Positions 49,559 through 58,285 of a stretch of 64,000 nt of DNA are shown piece by piece. The translations under genes and the position numbers were made by a program. The stretch comes from Aldersonia sp. NBC_00410 (lineage in GTDB: Bacteria; Actinomycetota; Actinomycetes; Mycobacteriales; Mycobacteriaceae), in assembly GCF_026342035.1 (NCBI RefSeq), contig NZ_JAPENM010000012.1:1-64000 (forward strand), written 5' to 3'. Below the pieces are notes generated by a model. The model worked only from the letters and a program-made list of their open reading frames with translations. It had not been told where the DNA came from and did no database searches. How positions within the stretch are numbered: position 1 is the first letter of the stretch; each line of letters begins with the position of its first letter.

Positions 49559-50590
49559 ATGCGAATCGGAGTGCTCACCGGTGGCGGCGACTGCCCCGGG
49601 CTGAACGCGGTGATCCGAGCGGTGGTGCGCACGGCGAGCGCCCGCTACGGCGATACGATCGTCGGCTTCCAGGACGGTTGGCGCGGGCTGCTGGAGGACC
49701 GCAAGATCCAGATTCAGAACGACGACCGCATCGACCGTCTGCTCACGAAGGGCGGCACGATGCTCGGCACCGCACGCGTGAATCCGGACAAGTTGAAGGC
49801 CGGGCTCGATCAGATCAGGCAGACGCTCGACGACAACGGGATCGACGTGCTCATCCCGATCGGCGGCGAAGGCACGTTGACCGCGGCGCATTGGCTCGCC
49901 GAGGAAGGCGTAGCCGTCGTCGGTGTACCCAAGACGATCGACAACGACATCGACTGCACCGACGTCACTTTCGGCCATGACACGGCCTTGCAGATCGCCA
50001 CCGATGCGATCGACCGGCTGCACAGCACCGCCGAGTCGCATCAACGCGTGATGCTTGTCGAGGTGATGGGCCGGCACGCGGGATGGATCGCGGTGAACGC
50101 CGGGCTCGCGTCGGGTGCGCACATGACGCTCATCCCGGAGGTCCCGTTCGACGTGGACGAGGTCTGCCGGCTCATCAAGCGCCGGTTCCAGAACGGGCTG
50201 TCGCACTTCATCTGTGTCGTTGCGGAGGGATCGCATCCCGACCCGTCGTCGATGCAGCTGCGTGAAGGCGGCATCGACGAGTTCGGGCACGAGCGGTTCA
50301 CCGGCGTGGCCCAGCAACTCGGGGTCGAGATCGAGCGGCGGATCAACAAGGAAGTGCGCACGACGGTGCTCGGGCACGTGCAGCGCGGCGGGACACCGAC
50401 CGCCTACGACCGGGTGCTTGCCACCCGATTCGGGGTCAACGCCGTGGACGCCGCGCACGCGGGCGAATTCGGCAAGATGGTGTCCTTGCGCGGCACCGAG
50501 ATCGGCCTCGTCGACCTCGGCGAGGCGACCCGCCAACTCAAGCGAGTCCCGCAGACTCGCTACCAGGACGCCGCGGCGTTCTTCGGCTGA
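49559..50590 (+). CDS. pfkA: 6-phosphofructokinase PfkA
   Basis: 343 residues. Phosphorylates fructose 6-phosphate in glycolysis. [17 protein letters not shown] opens the fold; GGEGT (102-106) has the Gly typical of ATP-using enzymes, while PKTIDND near 124-130 has the Lys usual in PPi-using ones, the combination known from actinobacterial group III PFKs that use [12 protein letters not shown] and [14 protein letters not shown] bind the substrate. Start ATG 49559 with GAGGGG upstream. In mycobacteria it follows gatA directly; here about 12.3 kb of other genes lie between. Confidence 0.97.
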   Translation: MRIGVLTGGGDCPGLNAVIRAVVRTASARYGDTIVGFQDGWRGLLEDRKIQIQNDDRIDRLLTKGGTMLGTARVNPDKLKAGLDQIRQTLDDNGIDVLIPIGGEGTLTAAHWLAEEGVAVVGVPKTIDNDIDCTDVTFGHDTALQIATDAIDRLHSTAESHQRVMLVEVMGRHAGWIAVNAGLASGAHMTLIPEVPFDVDEVCRLIKRRFQNGLSHFICVVAEGSHPDPSSMQLREGGIDEFGHERFTGVAQQLGVEIERRINKEVRTTVLGHVQRGGTPTAYDRVLATRFGVNAVDAAHAGEFGKMVSLRGTEIGLVDLGEATRQLKRVPQTRYQDAAAFFG

Positions 50591-50623
50591 CGGGGTGGCT
50601 CCACGGGCCCTTCTGTTGCCGTC

Positions 50624-50629
50624 CATAAT
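50624..50629 (+). promoter_or_regulatory. -10 element, leaderless gatB
   Basis: CATAAT six bases before ATG 50636; no Shine-Dalgarno. Confidence 0.45.
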
Positions 50630-50635
50630 TGGCCT

Positions 50636-52141
50636 ATGACCGCTGTGACCGCCGATCTGGTCGACTACGCCGACGTCCTTGCCACCTACGAGCCCGTGCT
50701 CGGCATGGAGGTGCACGTCGAGCTCGGCACGACGACCAAGATGTTTTGCGGATGCTCGACCACGTTCGGTGCCGAGCCGAACACCCAGGTCTGCCCGGTG
50801 TGCCTCGGGCTGCCCGGCTCGCTGCCGGTGGTCAACCAGGTCGCGGTCGAATCGGCGGTGCGGATCGGGCTCGCGCTGAACTGCGCCATCACCCCATGGG
50901 GGCGGTTCGCGCGGAAGAACTACTTCTACCCGGACCAGCCGAAGAACTATCAGATCTCGCAGTACGACGAGCCGATCGCGACCAACGGCTACCTGGACGT
51001 GCTGCTCGACGACGGCAGCACCTTCCGCGTCGAGATCGAACGCGCGCACATGGAGGAGGACACCGGTAAGTCGCTGCACGTCGGCGGCGCGACCGGACGC
51101 ATCCACGGCGCGAGCCACTCGCTGCTCGACTACAACCGGGCCGGGGTACCGCTGATCGAGATCGTCACCAAGCCCGTCACCGGAACCGGTGAGCGTGCCC
51201 CCGAGGTGGCCCGCGCCTATGTGACTGCGCTGCGTGATCTGCTCAAGGCACTCGGCGTCTCGGACGTGAAGATGGAGCAGGGCTCGCTGCGCTGCGACGC
51301 CAACGTTTCGCTGATGCCGATCGGCGCCGCCGAGTTCGGCACCCGCACCGAGACCAAGAACGTCAACTCGCTGCGCAGCGTCGAGACCGCGGTGCGCTAC
51401 GAGATGCGTCGGCAGGCCGCGGTCCTGCAGTCCGGCGGGACCGTGATTCAGGAAACCCGGCATTTCCAGGAGGCCGACGGCACCACCTCGCCCGGCCGGC
51501 GCAAGGAGACCGCGGAGGACTACCGCTACTTCCCGGAGCCCGACCTCGAACCGATCGCGCCCGACCCCGAGTGGGTCGACCGGCTGCGCGCCACGATCCC
51601 GGAGCTGCCGTGGCTGCGCCGCGCGCGCATCCAGGCCGATTGGGAGATCTCCGACGAGGTGATGCGCGACCTGCTCAACGCGGGCGCACTCGATCTGATC
51701 ATCGCCACCGTCGATGCGGGCGCGCCGGCCAAGGAAGCACGCTCCTGGTGGGTCGCCTACCTGACCGAGAAGGCCAACGAGCGCGAGATCGAGCTCGAGC
51801 AGTTGCCGATCACTCCCGCCCAGGTCGCGCAGGTGATCGATCTCGTCGCGACCGGCAAGGTCACCAACAAGACCGCGCGTCAGGTGATCGACGGTGTGCT
51901 GGCCGGTGAGGGCGACCCGGCCGAGGTCGTCGAATCCCGCTCGCTCGGCAAAGTGAGCGACGAGGGCGCGCTCAAGAGCGAGGTCGAGAAGGCGCTGGCC
52001 GCCAACCCCGATATCGCCGACAAGATCCGCAGCGGCAAGGTGCAAGCAGCGGGCAAGATCGTCGGCGACGTCATGAAGGCCACGCGCGGCCAGGCCGATG
52101 CGGCTCGGGTGCGCGAACTCGTCCTCGAAGCCTGTGGATAA
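50636..52141 (+). CDS. gatB: Glutamyl/aspartyl-tRNA amidotransferase subunit B
   Basis: 501 residues. Binds the misacylated tRNA and phosphorylates its Glu or Asp side chain before amidation. Features: [10 protein letters not shown], the Zn-binding-like FCGCSTTF and [40 protein letters not shown], and the helical plus YqeY tail domain (about 350-501) with [11 protein letters not shown]. It is separated from gatCA by pfkA, as in mycobacteria, and expressed from its own promoter. Confidence 0.98.
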   Translation: MTAVTADLVDYADVLATYEPVLGMEVHVELGTTTKMFCGCSTTFGAEPNTQVCPVCLGLPGSLPVVNQVAVESAVRIGLALNCAITPWGRFARKNYFYPDQPKNYQISQYDEPIATNGYLDVLLDDGSTFRVEIERAHMEEDTGKSLHVGGATGRIHGASHSLLDYNRAGVPLIEIVTKPVTGTGERAPEVARAYVTALRDLLKALGVSDVKMEQGSLRCDANVSLMPIGAAEFGTRTETKNVNSLRSVETAVRYEMRRQAAVLQSGGTVIQETRHFQEADGTTSPGRRKETAEDYRYFPEPDLEPIAPDPEWVDRLRATIPELPWLRRARIQADWEISDEVMRDLLNAGALDLIIATVDAGAPAKEARSWWVAYLTEKANEREIELEQLPITPAQVAQVIDLVATGKVTNKTARQVIDGVLAGEGDPAEVVESRSLGKVSDEGALKSEVEKALAANPDIADKIRSGKVQAAGKIVGDVMKATRGQADAARVRELVLEACG

Positions 52142-52155
52142 CCGCGCTCAATTTC

Positions 52156-52181
52156 CGGAGTGAACGGAAGCGTTCACTCCG
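52156..52181. terminator. Terminator between gatB and the lipoprotein gene
   Basis: Perfect 11-bp stem (52156-52166 with 52171-52181) with GAAG loop, between converging genes; no long T-run on either side. Confidence 0.6.
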
Positions 52182-52226
52182 CCTAACGCACCAAATCTTC
52201 CATTCACCCCTTCGGCGGGTTGTGGA

Positions 52227-53363
52227 TTAGTCGGTGCCGCCGCCGTTCTGCGGGATCGGGATCCGGATCACGCGATCGTCGTTCGGGCCTGGGACACCGC
52301 CGTCCTTATTGACGGTGGAGGCCCACAGGATGCCGTCCGCGCCCACCGCCGCGCCGTTGAGGCGGCCATAGCGGTCCTGCACGATCAGCGACGGTGCTGC
52401 GGTGACCGACCCGTTGTTCGGGTCCACCGAGACGAGCGCGAGCGCCTTCCCGCCGTTCAACGCCACGGCGACGGTGTCGCCGCCCGCCGCGCAGCCGGCG
52501 ACGCCGGGGCGGTCGGGCCAGGTCCACACCGGTGAGGACACGACACCGTCGGCGCCGATCCGCTGCAACCGGTCCTCGGTCGCGGTGCGGTCGGTGACCC
52601 AGATGGTCCCACCCGCTTCGGTGCACACGTCACCGGCGGTGCCGATCCCGGACAGCGTGATCTGAGGTGGCGGGGTCGCGCCCGGCATCGGCGAATTCAC
52701 CCTCAGTACCTTGCCGGCGAGCGACGCGGGATCGGTTGCCGCAGTGGGTGATCCGGTGTCTCCGGTGATGACGACCAGCTGGTCGCGGGCGACGAAATCC
52801 AGCGCGCCGCGATTGCCGGTCGCCCCCTTGGGGATTCCGGTCAGTACATCCTTGGGCACGTCACCGGGCGCGATCCGGACAATCCGATTGTCTGTTTCGG
52901 TGGTGATGTAGGCATAGATCAAGCCGTCCTCGATGAAGGTCGGAGACAGCGCGATATCGAGCAGTCCGCCGTCGGAGGAGGCATCCACGTCGAGTGCCGC
53001 GATCTCCCGCGGCGCCTGCCCCTGCGTGACCTGAAGCAACCGCCCGGTCCGCCGCTCGGCGACGAGCGCCGAGTTCCCGTCCGGCAGCACAACGAGACCG
53101 CTCGTGCTGTCCAGGCAGGTGGCGACGACGTTCGGGTCGGGATCGATACACGGGCCGGTGGCCTGTCTCGGCGGCGTTGTGGTGGTCGGTGGCAGCGTCG
53201 GCTCGCCGGGCTTCACCTCGGCGCCGTTGCTGAAACTCGGCTCCGGGCTGAACGGCGTGGAGGCCGAATCATCGAATCGTGCACATCCGGACGCGAGCAG
53301 CGCCGACCCCAGTGCGATCGCACATGCAACCCGGCGCCACCGCGGCGCCGCCCCAAGCCTCAT
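52227..53363 (-). CDS. LppZ-like lipoprotein with sugar dehydrogenase-type propeller
   Basis: 378 residues. Signal peptide with lipobox LLASGC (Cys27), then a Pro/Thr-rich linker and a beta-propeller of the soluble glucose/sorbosone dehydrogenase type: SSDGGLLDIALSPTFIEDGLIYAYITT, RGALDFVARDQLVVITGDTG, LAGKVLRVN, and VWTWPDRPGVAGCA. It corresponds to Rv3006 (LppZ) by sequence style and location. Catalytic activity is not shown in mycobacteria. Anchored on the outside of the cytoplasmic membrane. ATG 53363; divergent from the DoxX gene. Confidence 0.9.
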   Translation of the reverse strand: MRLGAAPRWRRVACAIALGSALLASGCARFDDSASTPFSPEPSFSNGAEVKPGEPTLPPTTTTPPRQATGPCIDPDPNVVATCLDSTSGLVVLPDGNSALVAERRTGRLLQVTQGQAPREIAALDVDASSDGGLLDIALSPTFIEDGLIYAYITTETDNRIVRIAPGDVPKDVLTGIPKGATGNRGALDFVARDQLVVITGDTGSPTAATDPASLAGKVLRVNSPMPGATPPPQITLSGIGTAGDVCTEAGGTIWVTDRTATEDRLQRIGADGVVSSPVWTWPDRPGVAGCAAGGDTVAVALNGGKALALVSVDPNNGSVTAAPSLIVQDRYGRLNGAAVGADGILWASTVNKDGGVPGPNDDRVIRIPIPQNGGGTD

Positions 53364-53466
53364 GGTGCAGACGTTACGGAAATCGGCTCGCCGGTGCTCG
53401 GAGGGGGTGGCGGGAACTGCCGGGGACGCGCCGCGCACAATTCCCGGTCCGACCCGCTATCCGCCC

Positions 53467-53472
53467 TACGCT
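53467..53472 (+). promoter_or_regulatory. -10 element, leaderless DoxX gene
   Basis: TACGCT seven bases before GTG 53480; it favours that GTG over the in-frame ATG at 53474. Confidence 0.5.
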
Positions 53473-53479
53473 CATGTTT

Positions 53480-54346
53480 GTGAGCGACGAGCCTTCGAAC
53501 CAGACGTCTCGGCCCGGGCGCGCGTCGAGTCCGTACGACGAGCCGACCGAGCAGATCCCGGTGCAGCACGGGCAGACGAGCGTTCCGCGCTCGGACGACG
53601 ATCTCGGTCCCGACCCGAGCCAGACGCCGGCCTACAAGCCGACCGGGCAGTCACCGTCGGCGCATCCGACCGAGCAGCTGCCGACCTATTCCGCCGAGAA
53701 CACCGGCTACACCGGGGAAAACCCCGCCGCGCAGCCGCGCACCTATGCCTTCGCCGGCCCGGCCGGACAACCGACCGAGACCGGCCCCATCGCCGAGCCC
53801 GCGCCGGAGCAGTATCGCGACGAGCCACCGCGGCGCGGCACCACCGACCTGGGTTTGCTGGTCCTGCGCGTCACCATCGGTGCGGTGTTTTTCATGCATG
53901 GTCTGCAGAAGCTCACCGGCTGGTGGGGCGGCCCCGGGCTGGATGGCATCGAGTCGATGATGGACCGGGGCGGTTGGGATCAGCCGCTCGCCACCGGAGT
54001 ACTGCTGATGGTCGGTGAGATCGCCGGCGGTGCGTTGCTGATCCTCGGCCTCGCTTCGCCCCTCGCAGCGGGCGCGTTGCTGGCCATCGGGATCGACGCG
54101 TGGCTGTTCCGCCAGGTCGCCTCACCCGGGTTGCAATACTTCAACCCGGACGGGCCCGAGCTCGAATCGGTGCTGGTAGCCGCGACGACCTCGATCATCC
54201 TCACCGGACCCGGCCGGATCTCGCTGGACGGTGGGCGCGGCTGGGCGACGCGGCCGGCGTTCGGTTCGTTCTTCGTGCTGCTGCTCGCGGTCGCCGCGGC
54301 CACCTGCACGTGGGTCTTCCTGCACGGCGGCAACCCGTTCATCTGA
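53480..54346 (+). CDS. DoxX-family membrane protein (Rv3005c-like)
   Basis: 288 residues. About 120 N-terminal residues are hydrophilic, Pro/Gln/Thr-rich and probably disordered in the cytoplasm. The DoxX domain (about 125-285) has four hydrophobic helices: LLVLRVTIGAVFFMHGLQKL, a region with VLLMVGEIAGGALLILGLA, LVAATTSIILTGPG and FFVLLLAVAAATCTWVF. In M. tuberculosis Rv3005c (DoxX) works with SodA and SseA in oxidative stress; neither gene is adjacent here. GTG 53480 chosen from the leaderless promoter. Confidence 0.9.
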   Translation: MSDEPSNQTSRPGRASSPYDEPTEQIPVQHGQTSVPRSDDDLGPDPSQTPAYKPTGQSPSAHPTEQLPTYSAENTGYTGENPAAQPRTYAFAGPAGQPTETGPIAEPAPEQYRDEPPRRGTTDLGLLVLRVTIGAVFFMHGLQKLTGWWGGPGLDGIESMMDRGGWDQPLATGVLLMVGEIAGGALLILGLASPLAAGALLAIGIDAWLFRQVASPGLQYFNPDGPELESVLVAATTSIILTGPGRISLDGGRGWATRPAFGSFFVLLLAVAAATCTWVFLHGGNPFI

Positions 54347-54347
54347 T

Positions 54348-54411
54348 CGCGCACCGCGATCACAGTTCGCGCACCCTGCACGGGGCGCGGAGCGGGGTGG
54401 AGGTGCGCGCT
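54348..54411. repeat. 64-bp direct repeat, left copy
   Basis: Imperfect copy of 55429-55492 (about 53 of 64 positions agree, 41 of the last 47). Its last base is the first base of the DUF559-type gene's stop codon. Confidence 0.85.
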
Positions 54412-55340
54412 CATCTGCTGCCGAGCGTGAATGCGCTACGCAGGCGCTGCACGACTACAGACGGATGGTCGAGTTCCGGCCATGTCCAGCGGGCAACGGC
54501 TGCGCCCGTCGCCCGCAGCGCATCCTCGCGGAGTTTTTCCCGGCGGACCGCATCCGCACTCGTCTCGCCGGGGCGCAGATAGCGTGTGTATTTGCCCATT
54601 CCGTCGAACTCGCCGACGGTGTGGTGCTGCTCGACGTAGAAGTCGACGCGGCCGAGGCGCCTCCCGGTGTGCGCACGGATAACGCGTTGCAGATCGGGTT
54701 TGGGCAACCCGTGGGTGTGCATCAGCACGCGGCTACGTGATTCGCCCACCGATTCGCTGCGCCCGTCGGCGAAGGCGACCACGCGTCGCGCCCGCGGAAT
54801 GCCGCGCCGCGCGGCGCCGAGCACAATCGCCACGCAGAGCTCGTCGTTGGTCACGAGTTCGCGTTGCAGGGCGGAATCAGCCGTGACGACCGCGGTCTCG
54901 AACGGTGCGGTCCGAGCGATATCGATGATGGTTCGCGCGACCGAAGTAACCGCGATGCCGTCCGTCGTCCGGACGACGTCGTCGGCCGCCAGCGGCGCGG
55001 TGTGCACGTGACGACGGCGCACGATCCGCCCACCGGAGGACGCATCGAGGGTCAGGTGCACGCGGTGTAGCGGCAGGTTCCACACCGCGATCCCGTGTAG
55101 AACCGCGGCCGAAGCGTGGCTCACGACTGCTTGCGCATCCGACGTCGCGACAGTCGCCTCGATGAGCAGACGATGTTGCGACTCGACATCCATCGCATCG
55201 ACGAGTGCGGTCCTGGCATACACGCCACGGCGAACGAGTTGCAGCACACCGGATTGCCGAGCGCGTTCGAGTTCACCGGGGGTGTATCCGCGGGCAAGGG
55301 CTTGTCGGCGGTGCAGGAGACGCTCGGGCTCGGGATCCAT
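54411..55340 (-). CDS. AbiEi/DUF559-type protein
   Basis: 309 residues. N-terminal winged-helix-like part (about 1-70): LLHRRQALARGYTPGELERA and VRRGVYARTA, similar to AbiEi antitoxin N-domains. Middle region VVSHASAAVLHGIAVWNLPL is typical of actinobacterial proteins of this kind. The C-terminal part (about 210-309) has the DUF559/Vsr-like nuclease pattern GRVDFYVEQHHTVGEFDGMGKY, with Asp and Glu residues that could bind metal, then REKLREDALRATGAAVARWTW. No toxin gene is adjacent, so function is open. It is absent between doxX and cfp6 in mycobacteria and is bracketed by 64-bp repeats. Confidence 0.8.
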   Translation of the reverse strand: MDPEPERLLHRRQALARGYTPGELERARQSGVLQLVRRGVYARTALVDAMDVESQHRLLIEATVATSDAQAVVSHASAAVLHGIAVWNLPLHRVHLTLDASSGGRIVRRRHVHTAPLAADDVVRTTDGIAVTSVARTIIDIARTAPFETAVVTADSALQRELVTNDELCVAIVLGAARRGIPRARRVVAFADGRSESVGESRSRVLMHTHGLPKPDLQRVIRAHTGRRLGRVDFYVEQHHTVGEFDGMGKYTRYLRPGETSADAVRREKLREDALRATGAAVARWTWPELDHPSVVVQRLRSAFTLGSR

Positions 55341-55428
55341 GGATCGAGCTTGACCTGCCGTGGTCTTACCGGGTGCGGTCCAAGCGATGCGCTGTGGATG
55401 AACGCGTGCGTGTGGACTACCGGCTCAC

Positions 55429-55492
55429 CGCGCACCACGACCCAGGTTCGCGCACCCTGCAGGGTGCGCGAACCGGGGAGAAGGTGCGCGCT
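55429..55492. repeat. 64-bp direct repeat, right copy, with 30-bp palindrome
   Basis: Contains a perfect 30-bp palindrome (55445-55474) centred on CTGCAG. It sits 7 bp after the ilvD stop on the minus strand, where it can also act as ilvD terminator, and 89 bp upstream of the DUF559-type gene. Confidence 0.85.
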
Positions 55493-55499
55493 GAGCCGC

Positions 55500-57386
55500 C
55501 TACGGCACGTACCGGACGGCGCCCTTGTCGGCGGAGGTTGCGAGTGCGGCGTAGGCCCGCAGCGCGGTGGTGACGCTGCGCTGCCGGTCCACCGGCTGCC
55601 ACGGCCGCTCCCGGGTTTCCATCTTGGCGCGCCGCTCGGCGAGCACCGCGTCGTCCACGAGCACCTCGAGCGCGCGGGTCGCGACATCGATGCGGATCTG
55701 GTCACCGTTCTCGACGAGCCCGATCACACCGCCGGACGCGGCTTCGGGGGAGATGTGGCCGATCGACAAGCCCGATGTCCCACCGGAGAACCGGCCGTCG
55801 GTGATCAGCGCGCACACCTTGCCAAGGCCCGCACCCTTGAGAAATGCGGTGGGGTGCAGCATTTCCTGCATGCCGGGACCGCCCCTGGGGCCTTCGTAGC
55901 GCACGACGATCACATCGCCGGGCTTGATCTGCTTGTTCAGGATGACCGAGACCGCTTCCTCCTGGGATTCCACGACGACCGCCGGACCCTGGAAGGAAAA
56001 CAGATCCTCGTCGATGCCCGCGGTCTTGAGGATAGCGCCGTCCACGGCGATATTGCCGCGCAGCACGCACAGGCCGCCCTCGACGGTGTAGGCGTGCTCG
56101 AGGTCGCGGATGCACCCGCCCGCGGCGTCGGTGTCGAGCGAGCTCCATCGGTTCTGCGTGGAGAACGGCTCGGTGGTGCGCACGCCACCGGGGGCGGCGT
56201 GGAACAGCTCGATCGCCTCTTCGGACGCCTTGCCGGAGCGGATGTCCCAGGTGTCGAGCCATTCGTCGAAGCTCGCGGTATGGACCGTGCTGACGTCGGT
56301 TTCGAGCAGGCCCGCGCGGCGCAGCTCGCCCAGGATTGCGGGAATTCCGCCTGCGCGGTGCACGTCCTCCATGTGGTAGTCGGAGTTCGGCGACACCTTG
56401 CTCAGGCACGGCACGCTGCGGCTGATCTCGTCGATCGTCTCGAGATCGAAGTCGATTTCACCCTCCTGCGCGGCGGCGAGCGTGTGCAGCACGGTGTTCG
56501 TGGATCCGCCCATCGCCACGTCGAGCGCCATCGCGTTGCGGAACGCTTTGGGGGAGGCAATGTTGCGGGGTAGCACCGACTCGTCGCCGTCGCGGTACCA
56601 GCGCAGCGCCGCCTCGACCACGGCGGTTCCTGCGCGGCTGAACAGCGCGCGCCGGGCAGCGTGCGTGGCGAGGGTGGAACCGTTGCCGGGCAGTGCGAGT
56701 CCGAGCGCCTCGGTGAGACAGTTCATCGAGTTCGCGGTGAACATGCCCGAGCACGAGCCACACGTGGGGCAGGCGCTGCGCTCGACCTCGTCGAGACCCT
56801 CCTCGCTGACCGAATCGTTGGCCGACGCCGAGATCGCGGTGATCAGGTCGGTCGGGGCCTGCGCGACGCCGCCGACGACGACCGCCTTGCCTGCCTCCAT
56901 CGGGCCGCCGGAAACGAAGACGGTCGGAACATTCAGGCGCATAGCGGCATTGAGCATGCCGGGTGTGATCTTGTCGCAGTTGGAGATGCAGACCAGTGCG
57001 TCCGCGGTGTGCGCGTTGACCATGTATTCGACCGAGTCGGCAATGATTTCGCGGCTCGGCAGCGAATAGAGCATGCCGCCGTGGCCCATGGCGATCCCGT
57101 CATCGACGGCGATGGTGTGGAATTCGCGTGGCACACCGCCCGCGGCGCGGACCGCTTCTGCGACGATCTCGCCGACGTCCTTGAGATGGACATGGCCGGG
57201 CACGAATTGGGTGTAGGAGTTCGCGATCGCGACGATGGGCTTGCCGAAGTCCGAGTCCGTCATGCCGGTGGCGCGCCAGAGTGCGCGGGCGCCGGCAGCG
57301 TTGCGGCCCACTGTCGTGGTGCGCGAACGCAGGCGGGGCAGCGAGGCATTCGAGGACAGGGGTGCGTTCGAGGGCTGCGAGGACAT
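55500..57386 (-). CDS. ilvD: Dihydroxy-acid dehydratase IlvD
   Basis: 628 residues. Dehydrates dihydroxy acids to the 2-keto acid precursors of valine and isoleucine. Fe-S cysteines are in [12 protein letters not shown] and [24 protein letters not shown]-type segment [17 protein letters not shown] and the C-terminal domain are intact. The length and inserts are of the E. coli type, longer than the mycobacterial IlvD I recall (about 575). ATG 57386 is chosen for AGGAAG 6 bases upstream; an in-frame ATG 57 bases further up (57443) has no site. It lies next to ilvBNC but on the other strand; in M. tuberculosis ilvD is elsewhere. Confidence 0.96.
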   Translation of the reverse strand: MSSQPSNAPLSSNASLPRLRSRTTTVGRNAAGARALWRATGMTDSDFGKPIVAIANSYTQFVPGHVHLKDVGEIVAEAVRAAGGVPREFHTIAVDDGIAMGHGGMLYSLPSREIIADSVEYMVNAHTADALVCISNCDKITPGMLNAAMRLNVPTVFVSGGPMEAGKAVVVGGVAQAPTDLITAISASANDSVSEEGLDEVERSACPTCGSCSGMFTANSMNCLTEALGLALPGNGSTLATHAARRALFSRAGTAVVEAALRWYRDGDESVLPRNIASPKAFRNAMALDVAMGGSTNTVLHTLAAAQEGEIDFDLETIDEISRSVPCLSKVSPNSDYHMEDVHRAGGIPAILGELRRAGLLETDVSTVHTASFDEWLDTWDIRSGKASEEAIELFHAAPGGVRTTEPFSTQNRWSSLDTDAAGGCIRDLEHAYTVEGGLCVLRGNIAVDGAILKTAGIDEDLFSFQGPAVVVESQEEAVSVILNKQIKPGDVIVVRYEGPRGGPGMQEMLHPTAFLKGAGLGKVCALITDGRFSGGTSGLSIGHISPEAASGGVIGLVENGDQIRIDVATRALEVLVDDAVLAERRAKMETRERPWQPVDRQRSVTTALRAYAALATSADKGAVRYVP

Positions 57387-57461
57387 GCGACTTCCTTGGA
57401 CCATCGGGGCTGGAGTGTCCGGCAAACACGTGCCGAACGTCATGGCGAGCTCGGCTCGATG

Positions 57462-58016
57462 TTACTCGGCGGAGCCGTTGCGGCTGGATTCGGCCGACTG
57501 CTCTGCGGTGCCGTCCGCCGGTTCGGCGATGTCGGGCTCGGTGGGGAGCGGCGCGAGGTACGGGTCGGGGATCCGCCCACCGGACGCGGCGGCGAGCTCG
57601 CGCAGCCGGTCGAATCCGACGGCGGGCAACGTCACCTCGGTGCCGTCCTTCAGGTGTGCTCGAGCCCACCCGTGCTTGGGGAACCGGACGCCTTCGACGT
57701 CGGTCCAGGCCACCGAGCGGGAGCCAAGTGCACTGCGTAGTTCGAGGCCCTCCTCGGTGAGGACGGTGCGGCTGCGCACCACCCACACCGTGACGCCGAT
57801 CGGGAAGATCAGCAGCCAGCCGAAGCCCGCGGGCCAGCCGATCACCGGGAAGCTGACGCTGATGAACAGCATCAGAACAGCGAGGTAGGCGAGCTTGGGA
57901 ATCCGAATGACGTAGCGGCGCGCGGTGGGCGGTGCGGCCCGGTCGCCACCGCTGGTGGCGGTATTGTCTGCGCCGTCGCCGACGGGGGAGGATTGCGGAT
58001 GTTGCGGTGTTGACAC
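57462..58016 (-). CDS. PH-domain membrane protein (Cfp6-like)
   Basis: 184 residues. A hydrophilic N-terminus (about 1-33), two hydrophobic segments (about 41-60 and 63-82, LAYLAVLMLFISVSFPVIGW and FGWLLIFPIGVTVWVV), then a bacterial PH/DUF3093-like domain with RTVLTEEGLELRSALGSRSVAWTDVEGVRF and a Ser/Glu-rich tail. It corresponds to Rv3004 (Cfp6) in location and design. Function unknown. GTG 58016 diverges from the ilvB leader. Confidence 0.85.
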   Translation of the reverse strand: MSTPQHPQSSPVGDGADNTATSGGDRAAPPTARRYVIRIPKLAYLAVLMLFISVSFPVIGWPAGFGWLLIFPIGVTVWVVRSRTVLTEEGLELRSALGSRSVAWTDVEGVRFPKHGWARAHLKDGTEVTLPAVGFDRLRELAAASGGRIPDPYLAPLPTEPDIAEPADGTAEQSAESSRNGSAE

Positions 58017-58076
58017 GGGACCATCTTCGCACTACGCACGATCGTTCCCACATTTTGGGATGCGGGGGTAGCGAGT

Positions 58077-58106
58077 TTGACTCTGCGGTAATCCGCCGAA
58101 TACCGT
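58077..58106 (+). promoter_or_regulatory. Promoter of the ilvBNC operon
   Basis: TTGACT (58077-58082), 18-base spacer, TACCGT (58101-58106). The transcription start would fall at or near 58114, the start of the leader peptide. Confidence 0.7.
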
Positions 58107-58113
58107 CGTGTGC

Positions 58114-58161
58114 GTGTACCGAAATGAGTTGCTCGTAATCGGCAGGCGCGTCGCCGCCTGA
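58114..58161 (+). CDS. ilvB leader peptide (attenuator)
   Basis: 15 codons, MYRNELLVIGRRVAA, ending TGA 58159-58161. Four consecutive branched-chain codons (TTG CTC GTA ATC) are followed by a GRRV tail like leader peptides proposed for ilvB in Streptomyces and corynebacteria. GTG 58114 is seven bases after the -10; an upstream in-frame GTG (58108) is less likely to be transcribed. Ribosome stalling at these codons when Leu, Val or Ile is scarce would control the downstream terminator. Confidence 0.75.
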   Translation: MYRNELLVIGRRVAA

Positions 58162-58193
58162 GCCGATACTTTCAGCTCTTCGCCCGACGCGCC

Positions 58194-58228
58194 ACCCTCG
58201 ATCAGCCAACCGCTGACGAGGGTTTTTT
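58194..58228 (+). terminator. Attenuator terminator upstream of ilvB
   Basis: Stem 58194-58206 with 58212-58223 (one bulged A), loop CAACC, followed by six T. A 9-bp pairing GGCGCGTCG (58145-58153) with CGACGCGCC (58185-58193) ends at the foot of this hairpin and overlaps the leader peptide codons. Confidence 0.8.
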
Positions 58229-58285
58229 GTTGTGTCGAGGCATTTGGCACGAATGAGGAACCCACGCGATCCGTAAGGAAGCACA

